Part shown: piece after piece, positions 59,264 through 64,000 of the stretch
How the letters are laid out: the number at the start of each line of letters is the position of its first letter
How positions within the stretch are numbered: position 1 is the first letter of the stretch
NCBI GenBank assembly: GCA_949361645.1
Contig: OX442428.1
Coordinates: 443,384 to 507,383, forward strand
DNA from: Spongilla lacustris
Taxonomy: Eukaryota > Porifera > Demospongiae > Spongillida > Spongillidae
Direction of reading: 5' to 3'
Length of the DNA stretch: 64,000 nucleotides
Notes under the pieces: generated by a model
What the model was told of the DNA's origin: nothing
What the model saw: the letters and a program-made list of their open reading frames with translations, nothing else
Database searches by the model: none
Translations under genes and position numbers: made by a program

Positions 59264-62167
59264 ATGGAGAGTGCTCAAGCACCAGCTATCGAACCTGGGT
59301 TAGTTTGAGGCTTTTTAGTCACTAATTGTTGTTGCTACTGCTTGTATTTGTTTACACAGCAAAATATTTGTCGGTGGTCTTAGCTGGGAAACGACTGAAG
59401 GTGAACGTAACACTTGTGTATATTTAGCCGCCATTTTAGAATAGCATTCTGTCGGATGTTATCTCCTGCTCAGATGGATTAAAACAGTATTTCGCTAAGT
59501 ACGGAGAGGTTTCTGACTGCGTCATCATGCAGGATCCGATGACGAAGCGACCGAGGTAAGCAGTGCAAAAAAAGAATATAAAACAGCTGAAGTAGCGCGG
59601 GGCAATGCCCACATGACGCAGCACGTGATATGCACATGCTTTTGAACCCAACATTTGCTTCCACTTTTACTTCTAGAGGCTTTGGCTTCGTAACCTTCAC
59701 GGACCAGGCCAGTGTAGAAGAGGTCATGAAAAATGGGCCGCATCAACTGGACAGCAAAACGGTACGACCTCAATTAATGCGCACTACAATAAATGGATGG
59801 GTGTCCTTTATAGATTGATCCCAAACCCGCTACCATGAAATCTGCAACACCACCATCGGTATGTTTAAAAATCTGTTCAATAGTGTAGAGCAACGAAAAT
59901 AATAACTTTTTAATTGTTGATGTTCAATTTGCAGCAAGGCGGAAGCTTCAACGGCAGGGTCAAGAAAGTGTTCGTTGGCGGTATAGCAGCTGGTACAAGC
60001 GAAGAAGATGTCAGGAACTTTTTCAACCAGTTTGGACCAGTAAGTAGACAGATGCATGTGTGTTCCAGAAGCCTGTACTAAGGATCATATGGCCATTGTA
60101 GGTTACAGAGATTGACCTGAAATTCGACAAAGCCACTCAGCGAATGCGAGGTTTGACTTGCATCTAAATGAATTTTGAAGTATATATATATATATTGTCA
60201 GTAGTTTCCTTTTAAACATCTTGCTAATCATACCACATGTCACCCTATACACGCACACAATAACGGTGCCCAGCGTCTGGTTATGTGCCGTAACATTTGT
60301 ACTCTGCTAGTTCTTCCACAGTCCTCTAGCCTCAGGTTTATATTATAAGCCAACAGCTCTTGTAATCTGGTGTGTGTACTTAAGGACAGTTAAGTACTAC
60401 CCCCCCTACCTACTGTACTTGGATATAGGGTTTGGATTTGTTGGCTTTGACTCGGAAGACGTTGTGGATAGACTATGCCAGATTCATTTCCACCAGATCA
60501 ACGGAAAAACGGTGTGCAAGTGTGTGTGTGGTGTCATCACATTGTTGTAGTGTCCGTGTATAACACGTTGCCTGGTAACTATGTTTCACATACATATTAA
60601 TGTGCGGCTGACCCAATACGTGAATTGGGAGGTATAAAGGACTTGTTGTACTACTGTTCTGCTTTAGTGGTTGGTCGTGTATCACGTGACATGTTTCCTT
60701 GTGGTCGCTCCCACCTTCCAGGTTGAAGTCAAGAAGGCGGAGCCTCGTTTCTCTGCAACTGGTCCCCAGAGTTACCCGGGACAGAGACCTTTGGGAGGAG
60801 GTGGAGGTGGTGGAGGGGGGTACCAGCAAGGGGGAGGTGGATACCAGCAATGTAAGTTTTAATTGAATGTGTATTGCAGAGCAGTTGCTAGTGCTGTTAT
60901 CTGTGACATTTGTGGGCTCCTGTTGAGTTGTACCCATGAGTGTGGGCAGTCTTCCTGCCCCCATGTTGTCTTGGTGGACATAATTGTGGAACCCTACACT
61001 GTATTCTGGCACGTCTTCACTGCCTTGACTACATAGGTGTCATGGTGCAGTACCTTCTCTTAGCCAGGGACAAATAGTATTATCTGTAATAGTGGTGCCC
61101 CTCCCCTGTCGATGATTGCAGCTTTTCCCCCTCCTCCCTCCCTCCTTTTCAGCCTATGGTCGTGGGGGGTCTTATGCCCCATACGGTGGTGCATATGGAG
61201 GGTATGCTAACTACGGATATGGAGGTCAGGGGCAGCAGCAGTACGGTGGTTACGGTGAGTGGGGGTGGTGAGACTACACTTGACACATTGTTCTCAGTAG
61301 TAAAGAAAAGGTGTTGTGACAGGCACTTGTGTGGTGTCCATCACCTTTCATGGGATAAGTGTTAACTTAAATTTTTGGGATGCATTTGACCTTTTGGTAG
61401 ACAGGGATATGGGTTGTTGGGTTGCTAAAGTTGTGAAGTCAGTCAGCAGGAAGTAACCTCATGTTGATGTGTCCTCGAGTTTTTAGAACCTTTTTTAAAA
61501 ACCATTAATGCCTACATTGTTTATGTCACTTATTGTATGTTAGTTTTAGAACTCTTATTATTATACTTTTCCCTTATTAAAGCCCGCTTATTATTGTCCC
61601 CCCCCCTCCTTTGTGCAGGTGGTTATGGTGGACAGGGCGGGTATGGACAGTACTCCCAGGGAGGATACTCTGGTGGATATGATCGCTATAACAACGCTCC
61701 ACCACAGCCCACAACTCGTAAGACTGGTTGGGATTGCAGGTGTGCATGGTGGACAACAATTTGAAGCATCTTATTTGTGTTACTGTTACGCCGAACAGTC
61801 GAGTTTTGGGTGTGCTATGTATAAAATTGTAGCCAGCCATGTGACATCACCTATAGCACTGCACCACATTTGTGACCAGTGTGTGCACTATAAAATGTCA
61901 CCTTTTTGTATGTAGTGGTGTGTGGCCATGACCTGCTATCTCCCAACAGCAGCTGCTCAGCAGGTGCCTGGTTACGGACAAGATGCAAGGACTGGTGGTT
62001 ATGGACAGGCAGCTGATACCTATGGACAGAACTATGGTGGCTATGATTACACTGGAGCATATCCTGGAGGTGATGCCCAGACAGCAGCTGCCTATGGACG
62101 TGGGGCTGGGGCCCAGCAAAGGGGGGGAGGAGCATACTACAACTACGGTGCAGCTGCCCCTCGCTGA
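59264..62167 (+). CDS. hnRNP/Musashi/DAZAP1-like protein, paralogue of gene I (gene J)
   Basis: Exons 59264-59298, 59360-59400, 59474-59555, 59677-59761, 59814-59858, 59935-60039, 60102-60150, 60429-60511, 60722-60851, 61153-61254, 61619-61717, 61950-62167; 357 residues. Every intron position and phase matches gene I. RRM1 ([15 protein letters not shown]), linker [18 protein letters not shown]2 (KVFVGGI, RGFGFVGF), then VEVKKAEPR and a Gly/Tyr/Gln-rich tail ending in an AAAPR-like terminus. Exon 8 is identical to gene I at all 83 positions, while exon 7 differs at 8 of 49, suggesting gene conversion. Possible poly(A) signal AATAAA at 62809-62814. Likely nuclear/cytoplasmic mRNA-binding protein. 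Confidence 0.93.
60914..61075 (+). ncRNA. Diverged H/ACA-like block in intron 9 of gene J
   Basis: Same intron position as 49812-49969 in gene I. Outer stem 1 GGGCTCC/GGAACCC; hinge ACACTG; stem 2 CTGG/CCAG with inner ACTG/CAGT retained; terminal GCCAGGGACAAAT keeps ACA three bases from the end. Sequence differs widely from the gene I copy while these structural elements persist. Pocket to ACA is 18 nt, slightly long. Confidence 0.33.
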
Positions 62168-62808
62168 TCCCTGGAGCCAACACACTGAGACCTCACCAAC
62201 CAATTTGTTTGAAAACACTGCGTTTGTACCAGGCTGGCTGTCCTGGAAGACAACCTTTTTTTTTTTTTTTCGTTTTTTTTTTCTTCTTTCATTTTTCTTT
62301 TATCTGCTACTAAAAAAATATATTTGCACAATATTTGTGCGATCGCATGTCTGCGCAGGTTTTGGTTCCGTACCAGGGTACAAGGTCACGGAAGGCGTTA
62401 AAAAGCAGTGGTGGGAACGAGATCTGTATAACAAACGAGAGACGGTGTGAATTGTGGCGTAAGCTTACAGTTCACCTGCTTTCTTGTTATATCAAGTAAA
62501 TATATTGCATGGATCCATGATGTATACTAATGTGTACTACAGATGGCAGTCAGACAGTAAACTAAAGAATCGATGAGACCTGTGCAACCTTTGTAATCAG
62601 GTCGACAGGGGAGTGGTTAAAGGCATGGCCTATAGTTGATCGAGCTCCTCTGATGCACATGATGGAAGAACGTAGAAGGGAGAAGGAGAGATGACATCGA
62701 ATCCAGGCCATGGTTGAACTATAAGAGTGGCCCCACTTGTTTATTCACGTAGTCAATTACCGGTTTTATGAATCACGTGAAATATCAAATATAATAATTT
62801 CTATACAT
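62168..62808. other. 3' flank of gene J
   Basis: Probable 3' UTR with long T/A runs (62260-62325). No other gene seen. Confidence 0.5.
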
Positions 62809-62844
62809 AAATAAAATGGGAGCAGGTGAAAATGTGAGAATTGA

Positions 62845-62948
62845 TGCTACCCTAGCCTGGTGTAGGCCAGATAGGAGGCTCACCCTAGCCTCTGTTGGTG
62901 TAGCCAGATAGGAGGCTCGCCCTAGCCTCTGTTGGTGTAGCCAGACAG
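62845..62948. repeat. Tandem repeat overlapping the 3' end of the SLC25 gene
   Basis: About 2.5 copies of a 38-40 bp unit containing CCCTAGCCTCTGTTGGTGTA and AGCCAGATAGGAGGCTC. One copy encodes the last residues and stop of the carrier; the rest lie in its 3' UTR. Confidence 0.85.
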
Positions 62949-63160
62949 AAGGCTCTTCACAGCTTCGTAGGTCACGAATGCAATGGCCACCGATGGTGCC
63001 ACCTTAAGCAGGTTGGGCAGTAGTCCCTTGTACAGGCCGTGGGCACCTTCTGTCCTCACTATGGTGACCAAGGCGTGCCATGTGGAGTTGTAGGGGAACC
63101 TGTGCTCCATCGTCCCCTTCATCTGCATCCTGCGACGTATGACGTCAAAAGGGTAGGTAA
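62922..63160 (-). CDS. Mitochondrial carrier (SLC25 family), last exon
   Basis: C-terminal exon on the minus strand, 63160 down to the TAG at 62922-62924. It encodes the third repeat signature YPFDVIRRRMQ (PxDxxRxR) and GLYKGLLPNLLKVAP, then a final transmembrane helix (SVAIAFVTYEAVKSLL). Inner-membrane metabolite transporter. The wording resembles the SLC25A42/A16/A24 (CoA, ATP-Mg) group, but one exon is not enough to assign the substrate. Upstream exons should lie beyond the right window edge; none were recognised in 63161-64000. Convergent with gene J. Confidence 0.88.
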
Positions 63161-64000
63161 CTGGAGTGTTGGATTAAAGCAGATGAAGGTGCATGACAAG
63201 AAGTGGGAGAGGAGGGTGGGGGTGGGGGGGGGGGGGGGGGGGGGGGGAACCTGTTCTATTTACCTGAGTGCTGAAAACATGCTCCAAAGTTAGGTGAAAT
63301 AAAAAAAAGAAGTTACTGCTAATATAAATATAAAAGTACTTATTTACCAGCTGTGGGATATGTGCACAAATATCTAGATGGACTGTTCCAAGCATGGATA
63401 TCAACACACACATACCAATTCCCACTCCACTGATCTAGGCCACTCCTGTTGCCATACAGAGAGAAAAATGGCATCCATTTTCTGGACTTCCATGGTTTAA
63501 GGGATACAGAACATTGTTTGCATATTTGTTCAGATGTGTGCTTTGTGCTATGATCAACCAGGGGGAGGGCAAGGGGCAATCATATAATGGGCCCAAGGAC
63601 CAGCAGGGGGGCAATCATATCGTGGGCCCAAGGACCAGAAGGGGGGCAATCATATCGTGGGCCCAAGGACCAGAAGGGGGGCAATCATACCGTGGGCCCA
63701 AGGACCAGGAGGGGGGCAATCATATCGTGAGTGTAGGGACTAGGGGAGAGACAAATGTTTTACCGTACATTAACTGATAGCTGTGTGAATCATTTTATGT
63801 GTTAAATTTAAAATACCAGCTGTGCTGCAATGAGATCAATTTTTTTCTCAGCTCCACCCCCCTTGTCCCCCCCCCCCCCCCCCCCAATGCTCAGCTCCAC
63901 CCCCTTCTACGGTGGCCCGGTAGGTCGCGCACTAAGACAGTTGCGCCACGCACTACTTGAAGTTTGCACCGCGCACTAGTTGAGGTTTGCACCGTGCACA
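63161..64000. other. Intron of the SLC25 gene or flank: repeats only
   Basis: Contains a G run (63212-63247), a 36-bp minisatellite (63567-63728) and a C run near 63870-63885. No carrier exon seen. Confidence 0.55.
63567..63728. repeat. 36-bp minisatellite
   Basis: About four and a half units containing GGGGGGCAATCATATCGTGG and GCCCAAGGACCAG. Confidence 0.93.

Overview
The window is animal nuclear DNA: short spliceosomal introns (down to about 54 bp), GT-AG junctions with conserved phases, a tRNA-Gly, and clear orthologues of metazoan housekeeping genes (STT3A, cytosolic carboxypeptidase 2/3, NSMCE2, two-RRM hnRNP/Musashi-type proteins, an SLC25 carrier, a Rab32 family). Compact genes, very abundant micro- and minisatellites and long poly-G/C runs suggest a marine invertebrate, possibly a sponge. 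No marker in the window fixes the phylum. One run of 200 N (47501-47700) shows a scaffolded draft assembly.

Layout. 1-25.9 kb: tandem array of five Rab32/38-like GTPase genes, all on the plus strand (A partial, B, C, D, E). B-E share seven coding exons with identical intron phases, and in all four the first coding exon appears to be only the start codon (ATG|GT). Gene E has lost a key residue in each of the five G motifs and looks like a pseudo-GTPase. The gaps B-C and C-D each hold a copy of the same roughly 3 kb composite repeat. The first copy is interrupted by a complete 3.7 kb Tigger/pogo transposon with an intact 745-residue transposase carrying a C-terminal PHD finger.

26.8-35.9 kb: a 21-exon CCP2/3 (AGBL) tubulin deglutamylase gene on the minus strand, its introns filled with large minisatellites. 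It is head to head (101 bp between start codons) with NSMCE2 (36.0-37.4 kb, plus). 37.4-40.9 kb: repeats, a foldback MITE and one tRNA-Gly(CCC). 40.9-47.4 kb: STT3A on the minus strand, 14 exons; its N-terminal exons are lost at the assembly gap.

48.3-50.9 kb and 59.3-62.2 kb: two paralogous 12-exon RNA-binding protein genes (two RRMs plus a Gly/Tyr-rich tail), with a perfectly shared exon 8 that suggests gene conversion, and intronic blocks with H/ACA-snoRNA-like folds that recur at 57.6-58.1 kb. Between them is a nearly perfect 4.0 kb inverted repeat (51456-55429) abutting a 643 bp MITE. 62.9-63.2 kb: last exon of a mitochondrial carrier on the minus strand.

The genes do not form one pathway. 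The Rab array is one family expanded locally, the two RNA-binding genes are another, and the rest are unrelated housekeeping genes. The main unusual points are the degenerate Rab, the start-codon-only exons, the snoRNA-like intronic blocks and the large palindrome.
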